From Micromonospora sp. WMMD812 (GTDB taxonomy: Bacteria; Actinomycetota; Actinomycetes; Mycobacteriales; Micromonosporaceae), in NCBI RefSeq assembly GCF_027497215.1, contig NZ_CP114904.1, positions 3,122,001-3,186,000 on the forward strand: a stretch of DNA of 64,000 bases, written 5' to 3'. The notes beneath the pieces are model-generated. The model was not told the origin of the DNA, made no database searches, and saw nothing but the letters and a program-made list of their open reading frames with translations. A program made the position numbers and the translations under genes. Of the stretch, positions 26,965 through 34,980 are shown piece after piece (within the stretch, counting starts at the first letter, position 1; each line of letters begins with the position of its first letter).

Positions 26965-28052
26965 GGTGTGGCTACCTCATCGGTGGTGCGGTCGGTGCGG
27001 TCGTGGCCGGCCGGAGCGTCGCCGGCGAGCAGCGCGGCGACGGCGTCGGTGGCGCGGCGCCGCCACAGGTGGGCGGCGAGGGCGATGCCGGAGGCGACGT
27101 CGTCGGCGGTGGCCGAGCCGTGGCAGACGACCACCGTCCCGGCGACGCCGAGCAGGGCCGCGGCACGGGGTGCGCCGCCGCTGGCGGGGGGACCGCCGGC
27201 CATCGCGTACGCGCCCTCGATCGCCTTGAGCAGCACGTTACCGGTGAAACCGTCGGTGACCACCACGTCGGCGCGCGCGCCGACGGACACGTCGTACCCC
27301 TCGACGAGGCCGACGTAGCGGGCGTCGCAGGGCAGCGGTTCGGCGGCGAGCACCGGATCGGCGGCCCGGCGGACCCGGTCGCCCTTGCCCGCCTCGACGC
27401 CGACGGAGAGCAGCCCGACCCGGGGCGCGGTCACCGCGTGCGCCACAGCGGCGTAGGCGGCGCCGAGCACGGCGTGACGGGCGAGGGTGGCCGGACGGGG
27501 TTCCAGGGAGCCACCGACGTCGAGCAGGACGACGGGACCGTCGAGTGCCGGGAGGGTGGCGACCAGGGCCGGGCGGCGGACGGCCGGCCAGCGGCCGAGC
27601 CCGAGCGCGGCGGCGGTGACGGTGGCGCCGGTCGAGCCGGCGGACACCAGGGCGTCGGCGGTGCCGTCCCGGACGGCGGTGACGGCGGCCCGCACGGTGC
27701 TCTCGGCCCGCGCCGCGCTCGGATGGTCGGCCATGCCGACCGCGTCGCGCACCGGCCGCACGGTGATCCGGGCCCGCTGGGCCGGTTCGAGGGCGGCGAT
27801 CAGCCCGTCGGCGACCTCGGCGGGGCCGACGAGCAGCAGGTGAAGGTCGGGGTCGGCGCGCACGGCCCGCAGAGCGCCGTCAACCACGACGGCGGGAGCA
27901 TCGTCCCCGCCGAGGAGGTCAACGGCGATCCGCGCGGTGCCCGGCTCCACCGGTACGCCGGCCGGAGCAAACCGGCCGACGTCGGAGGGAGCCGGGACAC
28001 CGGGCGAGTGCCAGGGTGCGCGCGCAGCCCGACCTGAGGTCGGGGGCGTCAC
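26961..28052 (-). CDS. plsX: Phosphate acyltransferase PlsX
   Basis: PlsX makes acyl-phosphate from acyl-ACP for phosphatidic acid synthesis. Family motifs are [39 protein letters not shown] and [16 protein letters not shown]. The GTG at 28052 lies 12 nt after rpmF and gives 363 residues; a GTG at 27950, just before the conserved core, is an alternative, because the first 34 residues look unlike the family. Its 3' end overlaps rnc by 4 nt. Confidence 0.92.
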   Translation of the reverse strand: MTPPTSGRAARAPWHSPGVPAPSDVGRFAPAGVPVEPGTARIAVDLLGGDDAPAVVVDGALRAVRADPDLHLLLVGPAEVADGLIAALEPAQRARITVRPVRDAVGMADHPSAARAESTVRAAVTAVRDGTADALVSAGSTGATVTAAALGLGRWPAVRRPALVATLPALDGPVVLLDVGGSLEPRPATLARHAVLGAAYAAVAHAVTAPRVGLLSVGVEAGKGDRVRRAADPVLAAEPLPCDARYVGLVEGYDVSVGARADVVVTDGFTGNVLLKAIEGAYAMAGGPPASGGAPRAAALLGVAGTVVVCHGSATADDVASGIALAAHLWRRRATDAVAALLAGDAPAGHDRTDRTTDEVATP

Positions 28053-28064
28053 TCGGCGTCCAGG

Positions 28065-28238
28065 TCAGACCTCGAGGACCTGGCGGCCGTTGTAGGTCCC
28101 GCAGACGGAGCAGGCGGCGTGCGGCAGCTTCGGGGACTTGCACTGCGGGCACGCGACAGTCGCGACCGCGGTCGCCTTCCAGTTCGCCCGGCGGGACCGG
28201 GTGTTGCTGCGCGACATCTTGCGCTTGGGGACGGCCAC
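28065..28238 (-). CDS. rpmF: 50S ribosomal protein L32
   Basis: A 57-residue L32 starting [17 protein letters not shown]. It has the zinc-binding pairs CPQC (30-33) and CSVC (43-46), so it is the zinc-containing form. It lies between the DUF177 gene (5-nt gap) and plsX, the usual rpmF-plsX arrangement. The start is a GTG. Confidence 0.96.
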   Translation of the reverse strand: MAVPKRKMSRSNTRSRRANWKATAVATVACPQCKSPKLPHAACSVCGTYNGRQVLEV

Positions 28239-28243
28239 GGTTC

Positions 28244-28807
28244 TTACTCCTCTTTACGGGTCAGTTGCGACAGGCCAGCCCATCGCGGGTCGATCTGCTG
28301 GTGGCTGTGATCGGCCGGCAGATCGTCCCAGTGCACCCCGCAGTCGGGGCACAGGCCTGGGCAGTCCTCCCGGCAGAGCGGGTTGGTCGGCAGTGTGAGC
28401 ACCACCGCGTCCCGCAGCGCCGGTTCCAGGTCGATCAGATCGCCCTGCATCCGGCCCACCTCGTCCTCGTCGGTCGTGGTGTCCGTGGTGCTGTTCTCGT
28501 ACGCGTACAGCTCCTGGACCCGCACGGCCACCGAGTCGTTGATCTCGCGCAGGCAACGGCCGCACTCGCCCCGGACGGGACCGCTGATGGTCCCGGAGAC
28601 GAGCACGCCCTCGGACACCGACTCCAGCCTCAGGTCGAGGTCGAGGTCCGCGCCCTCCGGCACGCCGATCAACTCCACGCCGAGGTCCGCCGGTGCCGGC
28701 ACGACCCGCTTGACCGTACGCAACGCACCAGGCCGACGCGGCAGGTCCCTCGTGTCGAGGACCAGCGGCGACCTGGGGTCGAGTAGTGAAGGCGAGTGTT
28801 TGGGCAT
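28244..28807 (-). CDS. DUF177 (YceD) protein
   Basis: A 187-residue DUF177/YceD protein, the family encoded next to rpmF in most bacteria and linked to 23S rRNA accumulation. Visible marks are CGRCLREI and the Cys-rich block [13 protein letters not shown], which probably binds zinc. The ATG at 28807 ([20 protein letters not shown]) matches the family N-terminus; codons further upstream are not conserved-looking. Confidence 0.92.
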   Translation of the reverse strand: MPKHSPSLLDPRSPLVLDTRDLPRRPGALRTVKRVVPAPADLGVELIGVPEGADLDLDLRLESVSEGVLVSGTISGPVRGECGRCLREINDSVAVRVQELYAYENSTTDTTTDEDEVGRMQGDLIDLEPALRDAVVLTLPTNPLCREDCPGLCPDCGVHWDDLPADHSHQQIDPRWAGLSQLTRKEE

Positions 28808-28916
28808 AGTCAGACTCCGGCCGGTGAGAGGCCGACAAAAAAGGTTACCTGGACGACCGCCGGACCGTCGAATCGGGGGCGACGCCCGCCCCGAATGTCG
28901 GCTGCTGAGGTGCCGG

Positions 28917-29414
28917 TCAGAAGGGTAGCGGGCGTTCCGCCTCATCCCCAGCGAAGGTGCCGATCTCCCGGAGCGCGTGCATCTTGTCCCGGCCGCGCTC
29001 GATCGAGGCGAGCGCCCGGGTGAGGAACTGCTCGAAGTTGGCGAGCGCGGTGTCGACGTAGTCGTCGACCTCCTCGCGCAGCCGCTGCGCCTCGGCCCGG
29101 GCCTCGGCGATGATCCGCGCGCCCTCGTGCTCGGCGGAGACCGTGATCTCGTTCACGGAGACCAGCCGCGCGTGTTCCGCCTCACCCTCGCTGATGATCC
29201 GGTCGGCCTCCCGCTTGCCGGCCTCCATGATCTTGTCGCGCTCCTCCAGCAGGGCCGCCGCGCGGCGCAGGTCGGCGGGGAGCTCGGCGCGCATCTCGTC
29301 CAGGGCCGCGATCATCTCGCCCCGGTCGACCATGCAGTTGTTCCGCGACATCGGGACGGACCGCGCCGTCTCCACCATGGCGATCAGTTCGTCGATGCGA
29401 TCGAGCGGGTCCAC
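28917..29414 (-). CDS. sepIVA: SepIVA-like DivIVA-related septum protein
   Basis: A 165-residue helical protein starting (M)DPLDRIDELIAMVETARSV, with long coiled coils rich in Glu/Arg/Ala. Sequence type and position, next to DUF177-rpmF-plsX-rnc-mutM and coaD-rsmD, match SepIVA (Rv2927c) of mycobacteria, a DivIVA-like factor for septation and polar growth. The GTG at 29414 has GAGG about 6 nt upstream. Older labels such as ATP synthase subunit b-like reflect only the coiled coil. Confidence 0.85.
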   Translation of the reverse strand: MDPLDRIDELIAMVETARSVPMSRNNCMVDRGEMIAALDEMRAELPADLRRAAALLEERDKIMEAGKREADRIISEGEAEHARLVSVNEITVSAEHEGARIIAEARAEAQRLREEVDDYVDTALANFEQFLTRALASIERGRDKMHALREIGTFAGDEAERPLPF

Positions 29415-29546
29415 CGGTACCTCACCCCTGTCGTTCGTCGGCCGACCTACATGATGCGGGCTACGGCCGGGTTCCCGCTCCACTCATCATCCCGCGCACC
29501 CCACCGCGCACCCACACGCCATGCCCCCGGCGCGTCGCGCCGCGCT

Positions 29547-29624
29547 GATCTTGCCCGGACCGCGCCGGCAGATCGCCCGTCGCGGGGCGGATCGCGGGCC
29601 GGAGCGGCGAGATCGCGGGACGTC
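29547..29624. repeat. Palindromic intergenic element after coaD
   Basis: GATCTTGCC (29547-29555) and GGCGAGATC (29616-29624) form an 8-of-9 inverted repeat. It starts 13 nt after the coaD stop on the minus strand, the same position as the element at 1236-1303 after the response regulator. Both share GATCTTGC ends and a GAGATCGCGGG-like flank. The rest of the 223-nt gap to sepIVA shows nothing else. Confidence 0.5.
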
Positions 29625-29637
29625 GGGATGGGTACGG

Positions 29638-30126
29638 TCAGGGGCGCGACGGCGGCGAGAGTCGGGCCTGGAGCTCGGTGCGGACCCGGTCCGGCACGTG
29701 CGCGGAGATGTCGCCACCCCACTTGGCCACGTCCTTGACGAGGCTCGAGGAGAGGAACGAGTAGAGCGGGTTGGTCGGCATGAAGAGCGTCTCGACGCCG
29801 GCCAGGCCGATGTTCATCTGCGCCATCTGGAGCTCGTAGTCGAAGTCGCTGACCGCTCGCAGGCCCTTGATCAGCACGCTCGCGTGCTGCGCGCGGCAGA
29901 AGTCGACCAGCAGCCCGCGGAAGGACTCCACCCGCACGTTGTCGTACGAGGTGGTCACCTCGCGGAGCATGTCGATCCGCTCCTCGACCGTGAACAGGCC
30001 GCTCTTCGACTGGTTCACCAGCACCCCGACGATCACCTCGTCGAACAGTCGGCTGGCTCGGCCGATGATGTCGAGGTGTCCGTTGGTGACCGGGTCGAAC
30101 GAACCGGGACACACCGCACGTCTCAT
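29638..30126 (-). CDS. coaD: Phosphopantetheine adenylyltransferase CoaD
   Basis: Fourth step of coenzyme A synthesis. The 162-residue protein has the nucleotidyl-transferase motif CPGSFDPVTNGHLDII, the RGLRAVSDFDYE block (here KGLRAVSDFDYE) and the C-terminal SFLSSSLVKDVAKWGGD. The ATG at 30126 overlaps the rsmD stop by 4 nt, the usual rsmD-coaD pair. Confidence 0.97.
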   Translation of the reverse strand: MRRAVCPGSFDPVTNGHLDIIGRASRLFDEVIVGVLVNQSKSGLFTVEERIDMLREVTTSYDNVRVESFRGLLVDFCRAQHASVLIKGLRAVSDFDYELQMAQMNIGLAGVETLFMPTNPLYSFLSSSLVKDVAKWGGDISAHVPDRVRTELQARLSPPSRP

Positions 30127-30686
30127 GATCGGCGACCGTACCAAAGGGTGGTCTCGCCGTAGCGACGGCTGCGCCCGCCGGTGATGCCCGGCACCCAGGC
30201 GAGTGGAGTGCCCCGACTGGACCGCTCCACCACGACGAGCGCGTCGGGGCCCAGCCACCCCCGGTCCACGAGCGCGGCCAGCACGGCGCTGATCTCCGCG
30301 TCCGGCACCGCGTACGGCGGGTCGGCGAAGACCACGTCGTACGGCTCCCCGTCCGGGCCGCCGGCCAGCGCCGTGGCGACCTTGCCGGTGACCAGCCGGG
30401 CGCTGGATGCGGCGCCCAGCGTGGCGATGTTCTCCCGGATGACCCGGGCCGCCCGCGGGTCGGACTCGACCAGCAGCACGTGCGCGGCGCCCCGGGAGAG
30501 CGCCTCCAGCCCGACCGCGCCCGACCCGGCGTAGAGGTCGGCGACGCGGGCCCCGTCGAGGTCGACCTCGGCCTGGATCGCGCTGAACAACGCCTCCCGC
30601 ACCCGATCCGACGTGGGGCGGGTGCCGGCGCCGGGTGGCGCGGCGATGCGCCGACCGCCGAGCGCCCCACCCACGATCCGGGTCAC
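30123..30686 (-). CDS. rsmD: 16S rRNA (guanine966-N2)-methyltransferase RsmD
   Basis: A 187-residue SAM-dependent methylase. It begins MTRIVGGALGGRRI, has the RPTSDRVREALFSAI block, the SAM motif VADLYAGSGAVGLEALSRGA and the catalytic VFADPPYAV. A GGAGG sequence lies a few bases before the GTG start. It precedes coaD with a 4-nt overlap. Confidence 0.96.
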   Translation of the reverse strand: MTRIVGGALGGRRIAAPPGAGTRPTSDRVREALFSAIQAEVDLDGARVADLYAGSGAVGLEALSRGAAHVLLVESDPRAARVIRENIATLGAASSARLVTGKVATALAGGPDGEPYDVVFADPPYAVPDAEISAVLAALVDRGWLGPDALVVVERSSRGTPLAWVPGITGGRSRRYGETTLWYGRRS

Positions 30687-31000
30687 CCTCTCCTCCCGCT
30701 CATGCCCACGACGCTACGCGACGGCGGGACACCGGCGGCCGACACCGCCGGTACCGCTGGAGCGATGAGTGGATCACGCAACGTATATCAATGATCTCAC
30801 ATTCATAACATCAGTCTTAGCGGATGCTGAGGGCTGTAATAGGGACGTCGATCTCGCTAGGGTCTGCCGGGTGTCGGTGACGCAACACTGACCCAGCCAG
30901 CGGAGAGGTGCTCGAATCGGACGCGCGGCGCTCGTCAGCGACGGTCCGGCCGCATCTTCCGCCCCACATCCCTGACGCATCTTTCACCCCGGGAGTACGC
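30687..31000. other. Divergent intergenic region rsmD / LPxTG gene
   Basis: A 314-nt region between divergent genes. It contains the inverted repeat ACCGGCGG-N6-CCGCCGGT (30731-30752), an AT-rich patch (about 30775-30830) that probably holds promoter elements, and a GGGAG ribosome-binding site at 30991-30995. I could not assign a convincing -35/-10 pair. Confidence 0.5.
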
Positions 31001-32503
31001 GTGATCCGTCCCAAGCTGTCGCTGCGGCGACCGCTGGCCGTCCTGGGGGCCGTCCTGCTCGGCCTCACCGGGGCCGTCGCGGTGGCCGCCCCAGCCAGCG
31101 CCCACCACACCACCATCACCGCCGTGGTCGACTGCGACCAGCTCAGCGGTGAGCGCGTGATCACCTGGACCGTGGAGAACAGCGAGCGCGACAAGGCCGC
31201 GACGCTGAAGAAGGTGACCGCCGAGCCGAACACCCCGGTGAAGCTGAAGACCGACGAGACCAAGACGCTCGAGGGCGCGGTCATCATCAAGGGCGGCAGC
31301 CTGCAGGCCGTCCAGCGGGTTCCCGGCGACACCGCGAGCGCCAAGCTCACGGTGCACGCCAAGTGGAAGAAGAACGGCATGGAGGCCACGAACGAGGGCA
31401 GCATCACCCTCCCGGCCGACAAGCCGTGCACCCCGGCACCGAAGTGTGTGGACGCCAGCAAGGCGAAGTACAGCCACACCTTCGACGGGCCGAAGGGCAC
31501 CGCGACCGTCAAGCTCGACGGCAACCTGCCGCTCTGCGGCGACAGCAAGCAGTACTTCACCCTGGTCTCGTACTTCGCGCCGCGGCCGCAGTTCGCCACC
31601 CCGCAGTACGTCTACGGCACGCCGGACAGCGACTGGATCGGCGGCACCCAGACCGAGATCGAGCTGAACGTCGAGATCCCGAACTGCCACACCCAGGTCG
31701 ACCTCATCTGGGGTGACAAGGACCAGGTCATCGACCCGCTGGTCGAGGGCGGCAAGCGCTACGACAACCTGAAGCTCGGCGCCCCCGGCGCCCCGGGCAA
31801 CCGGTCCACCGGCCCGCAGGGCTGGTACAACGGCGGCGACAAGAGCTGCACCACCCCGGCGTCGACCTTCGCGTCCAACTGCGACGGCACCGTCACCGTG
31901 TCGCTGAGCAACGACGGCAAGATCAGCAAGTACCCGGTCGAGTTCGAGGTCAAGGGCGAGAACGGCTGGTCCAAGAAGGTCACCGTCGAGCCCGGCAAGG
32001 CCAACAACGACACCAAGGTGCCCGCCGAGAACGCCGGCAAGATCGAGGTGCTGGTCGACGGCCAGGTGATCGAGAACGGCACGTACGCGTGGGAGCGTCC
32101 CGAGGACTGCCCGCTGCCGACGGTGACCACCGAGGCCGACTGCAAGAACTTCACCCTGACCGCGTCCAACCCCGAGGGTGGCCTGCCGGTCAAGGTCGAG
32201 TTCACCTACGGCGGCAAGACCGAGACCCGCACGGTGGCGCCGGGCAAGTCCGAGTCGGTCACCTTCGCGGCCGGCAAGGACGAGAGCGCGCTCGTCGCCC
32301 TCCCCGAGCTGGAGCTGGAGATGGAGGCCGTCTACGCCCCCGAGGGTGAGTGCGGCGGCGGCGGGGCCGGCGGCGAGGAGCCGGGCCTGCCGGTGACCGG
32401 CGCGGCGGCCGGCGGCATCGCCGCGGGCGCCGTGGCCCTGCTGGCCCTGGGCGCGGTGCTCTTCGTCATCGCCCGCCGGCGTCGGGTGACCTTCACCGCC
32501 TGA
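31001..32503 (+). CDS. LPxTG-anchored surface protein
   Basis: A 500-residue secreted protein. It has a signal peptide (RRPLAVLGAVLLGLTGAVAV...ASA), an extracellular region of beta-sandwich-like segments, several with paired Cys residues, and a C-terminal sorting signal: LPVTG at about 463, a hydrophobic stretch and RRRR. The GTG at 31001 has GGGAG 5 nt upstream. Lys and Asn are used more than in neighbouring proteins. No sortase gene is in the window. Function unknown. Confidence 0.88.
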   Translation: MIRPKLSLRRPLAVLGAVLLGLTGAVAVAAPASAHHTTITAVVDCDQLSGERVITWTVENSERDKAATLKKVTAEPNTPVKLKTDETKTLEGAVIIKGGSLQAVQRVPGDTASAKLTVHAKWKKNGMEATNEGSITLPADKPCTPAPKCVDASKAKYSHTFDGPKGTATVKLDGNLPLCGDSKQYFTLVSYFAPRPQFATPQYVYGTPDSDWIGGTQTEIELNVEIPNCHTQVDLIWGDKDQVIDPLVEGGKRYDNLKLGAPGAPGNRSTGPQGWYNGGDKSCTTPASTFASNCDGTVTVSLSNDGKISKYPVEFEVKGENGWSKKVTVEPGKANNDTKVPAENAGKIEVLVDGQVIENGTYAWERPEDCPLPTVTTEADCKNFTLTASNPEGGLPVKVEFTYGGKTETRTVAPGKSESVTFAAGKDESALVALPELELEMEAVYAPEGECGGGGAGGEEPGLPVTGAAAGGIAAGAVALLALGAVLFVIARRRRVTFTA

Positions 32504-32519
32504 TCCGGTAGCGACCCGC

Positions 32520-32553
32520 GAGGGCGCGTCGACCGCACGGTCGACGCGCCCTC
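32520..32553. terminator. Strong stem-loop terminator
   Basis: Perfect 15-bp stem GAGGGCGCGTCGACC / GGTCGACGCGCCCTC with a GCAC loop, 16 nt after the LPxTG gene stop and in the gap to convergent recG. It may work in both directions. Confidence 0.85.
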
Positions 32554-32692
32554 GTCGTATTCCCGCGTCGGTCTCCGGGGGCGGCACCCATCGCTGCCCC
32601 TGAACGAGCCGTTCGGTGGCGTGTCCGGTCGCCCCGCCGCCATCGATCCGGTCGCTCCGCCACCGACGACGGTGACCGCACGCGGGCGCCGG

Positions 32693-34900
32693 TCAGCCCT
32701 TCTCGAGGTACTCCGCCCGCTCCTCGTCGACCAGGGCGGCCACCGAGGCGGCCAGCGCCGGGTGCCGGATCAGCTCCGGGTCCTCCTCGACCAACGCGAT
32801 CGCCTCCGCGCGGGCGTCGCGGATCAGATCTGCGTCGCGCAGCAGCGAGAGCAGCCGCAGGTGCGAGCGGCGCCCGGACTGGGTGGCGCCGAGGACGTCA
32901 CCCTCGCGGCGCTGCTCCAGGTCGAGCTCGGCGAGCTTGAAGCCGTCCGTCGTGGAGGCGACCGCGTCGAGCCGCTCCCGGGCCGGGCTGCCCTCCGGCG
33001 CCTCGGTCACCAGCAGGCAGAGCCCCGCCGCCGCGCCCCGGCCGACCCGGCCGCGGAGCTGATGCAGCTGGGAGACGCCGAACCGGTCGGCGTCCAGCAC
33101 GATCATCACCGTCGCGTTCGGCACGTCGACGCCTACCTCGACCACCGTGGTGGCCACCAGCACGTCGAGCTGGCCGGCGGCGAACGAGCGCATCACCGCG
33201 TCCTTCTCGTCGGCCGGCAACCGGCCGTGCAGCACGCCGATCCGCAGCCCGTGCAGCGGACCCTCGGCGAGCAGCGGCGCCACCTCGGTCACCGCCAGCG
33301 GCGGGCGACGGCCGTTGTCGTCGACCGGTGGCGGCTCCTCGTCGCTCTGCGGCCCCTCGCCGATGCGCGGGCAGACCACGTACGCCTGGTGCCCGGCGGC
33401 CACCTCCTCGCGGAGCCGGCGCCAGGCCCGGTCGAGGAACGCCGGCTTCTCCGCCGCGGGCACCACGTGCGAGCCGATCGGCGAGCGCCCCCGAGGCAGC
33501 TGGGAGAGCGTGGAGATCTCCAGGTCGCCGTAGACGGTCATCGCCACGGTGCGCGGAATCGGGGTGGCCGTCATCACCAGCACGTGCGGCGGCTGGTCGG
33601 CCTTGGCGCGCAGCGCGTCCCGCTGCTCGACGCCGAAGCGGTGCTGCTCGTCGACCACCACCAGGCCGAGGTCGGCGAAGTCGACGCCCTCGTAGAGCAG
33701 GGCGTGGGTGCCGAGCACAATGCCCGCCCGGCCCTCGGCAACCTCCGCGAGGGCGCGCCGCCGAGCGGCCGCGCCGAGCGAGCCGGTGACCAGCTCCACG
33801 CGGGTGGCGTGCTCGGCCGCGTCGAGCTCGCCGGCCCGGCCGAGCGGCCCGAGCAGGTCGCGCATGCCCCGGTGGTGCTGGGCGGCGAGCACCTCGGTGG
33901 GTGCGAGCAGCGCGGCCTGACCGCCGGCGTCGACCACCTGGAGCATCGCCCGCAGCGCGACGACCGTCTTGCCCGAGCCGACCTCGCCCTGGAGCAACCG
34001 GTGCATCGGGTGCGGGGTGGCCAGGTCCGCGGCGATCTCCCGGCCGACGTCGCGCTGGCCGGGGGTCAGCTCGTACGGCAGCCGGGCGTCGAACGCGTCC
34101 AGCAGGCCACCGGAGCGCCCGGACCGAGGCCGGGCCGGCCAGTCGGCGGCCCGGTGCTTGCGCTGCACCAGGGTCAGCTGCACCGCGAACGCCTCGTCCC
34201 ACTTGAGCCGCCGCCGAGCCCGGTAGAGCTCCTCCTTGCTGGACGGGCGATGGATCTCGCGCAGCGCGGCGCCCAGCCCGACCAGGTTGCGGCTGGCCCG
34301 CACGGTCGCCGGCAGCGGATCGTCGGGCGGGGCGACGGTGTCCAGCACCACCCGGACACACCGGGCGATCACCCAGGTGGGCACGGCCGCGGCCGCCGGG
34401 TAGACCGGGATCAGCGCGCCGGCGAACTCCTCGACCTCCTCGTTGGCCGCCGCCTCCCCGTCGCCGCCCTCGCCGAGCAGCACGTACTCGGGGCCGTTGA
34501 GCTGGCGCTTGCCCCGGAACTCGGTGACCTTGCCGGCGAAGAGTCCCCACCGCCCGGGGCGCAGCTCCCGCTCGCGCCAGGCCTGGTTGCCGAAGAAGGT
34601 GAGGGTGAGCACCCCGCCGGAGCCGTCGCCGACGGTCACCTCGAGCAGGTTGCCCCGGCGCTGGCGCATCGGCCGCACCGCGGTGCGCTGCACCTGGGCC
34701 AGCACCGTGACCTGCTCGCCGACGTCCAGCGAGCGGATGTCGGTGTGCTCCCCACGCTCGTCGTAGCGGCGCGGGAAGTGGTACATCAGGTCGCCGGCGG
34801 TGTGCAGGTCGAGGTGGGCGGCGAGCGCCTTGGCGGTCTTCTCCCCGACCAGCTTCTTCAACGGCGTGTCCACCGTCGCCAGCTCGCTGCGCTCGCTCAT
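32693..34900 (-). CDS. recG: ATP-dependent DNA helicase RecG
   Basis: RecG remodels stalled forks and Holliday junctions. The 735-residue protein has an N-terminal wedge/OB domain, Walker A LLQGEVGSGKTVVA, the DExH box VVDEQHRFGVEQR, motif III VMTATPIPRT and the helicase C block VGVDVPNATVMIV...QLRGRVGRG. The native-looking sequence begins at TPLKKLVGEKTAKAL; the preceding MSERSELATVD is supplied by the repeat element that abuts the start codon. Probably cotranscribed with the DAK2 gene upstream. Confidence 0.96.
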   Translation of the reverse strand: MSERSELATVDTPLKKLVGEKTAKALAAHLDLHTAGDLMYHFPRRYDERGEHTDIRSLDVGEQVTVLAQVQRTAVRPMRQRRGNLLEVTVGDGSGGVLTLTFFGNQAWRERELRPGRWGLFAGKVTEFRGKRQLNGPEYVLLGEGGDGEAAANEEVEEFAGALIPVYPAAAAVPTWVIARCVRVVLDTVAPPDDPLPATVRASRNLVGLGAALREIHRPSSKEELYRARRRLKWDEAFAVQLTLVQRKHRAADWPARPRSGRSGGLLDAFDARLPYELTPGQRDVGREIAADLATPHPMHRLLQGEVGSGKTVVALRAMLQVVDAGGQAALLAPTEVLAAQHHRGMRDLLGPLGRAGELDAAEHATRVELVTGSLGAAARRRALAEVAEGRAGIVLGTHALLYEGVDFADLGLVVVDEQHRFGVEQRDALRAKADQPPHVLVMTATPIPRTVAMTVYGDLEISTLSQLPRGRSPIGSHVVPAAEKPAFLDRAWRRLREEVAAGHQAYVVCPRIGEGPQSDEEPPPVDDNGRRPPLAVTEVAPLLAEGPLHGLRIGVLHGRLPADEKDAVMRSFAAGQLDVLVATTVVEVGVDVPNATVMIVLDADRFGVSQLHQLRGRVGRGAAAGLCLLVTEAPEGSPARERLDAVASTTDGFKLAELDLEQRREGDVLGATQSGRRSHLRLLSLLRDADLIRDARAEAIALVEEDPELIRHPALAASVAALVDEERAEYLEKG

Positions 34901-34980
34901 GCCGGCACTCCGCTCCGCTGCGCGCCGCCACGAGGCACCGCCGCACCGAGCCTGATGATTCGCTCGCTGCGCTCGCTCAT
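34897..34980 (-). CDS. 27-codon coupling mini-ORF, MSERSER element copy A
   Basis: An ATG-TGA frame of 27 codons starting MSERSERIIRLG and ending AQRSGVPA. Its ATG overlaps the stop of the DAK2 gene (ATGA) and its TGA overlaps the start of recG (ATGA). The first 19 nt of the element (ATGAGCGAGCGCAGCGAGC) recur exactly at the recG start, 80 nt away. Copy B at 49860-49943 has the same length, frame layout and overlaps. Whether a peptide is made, or the frame only passes ribosomes on to recG, is unknown. Confidence 0.6.
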   Translation of the reverse strand: MSERSERIIRLGAAVPRGGAQRSGVPA

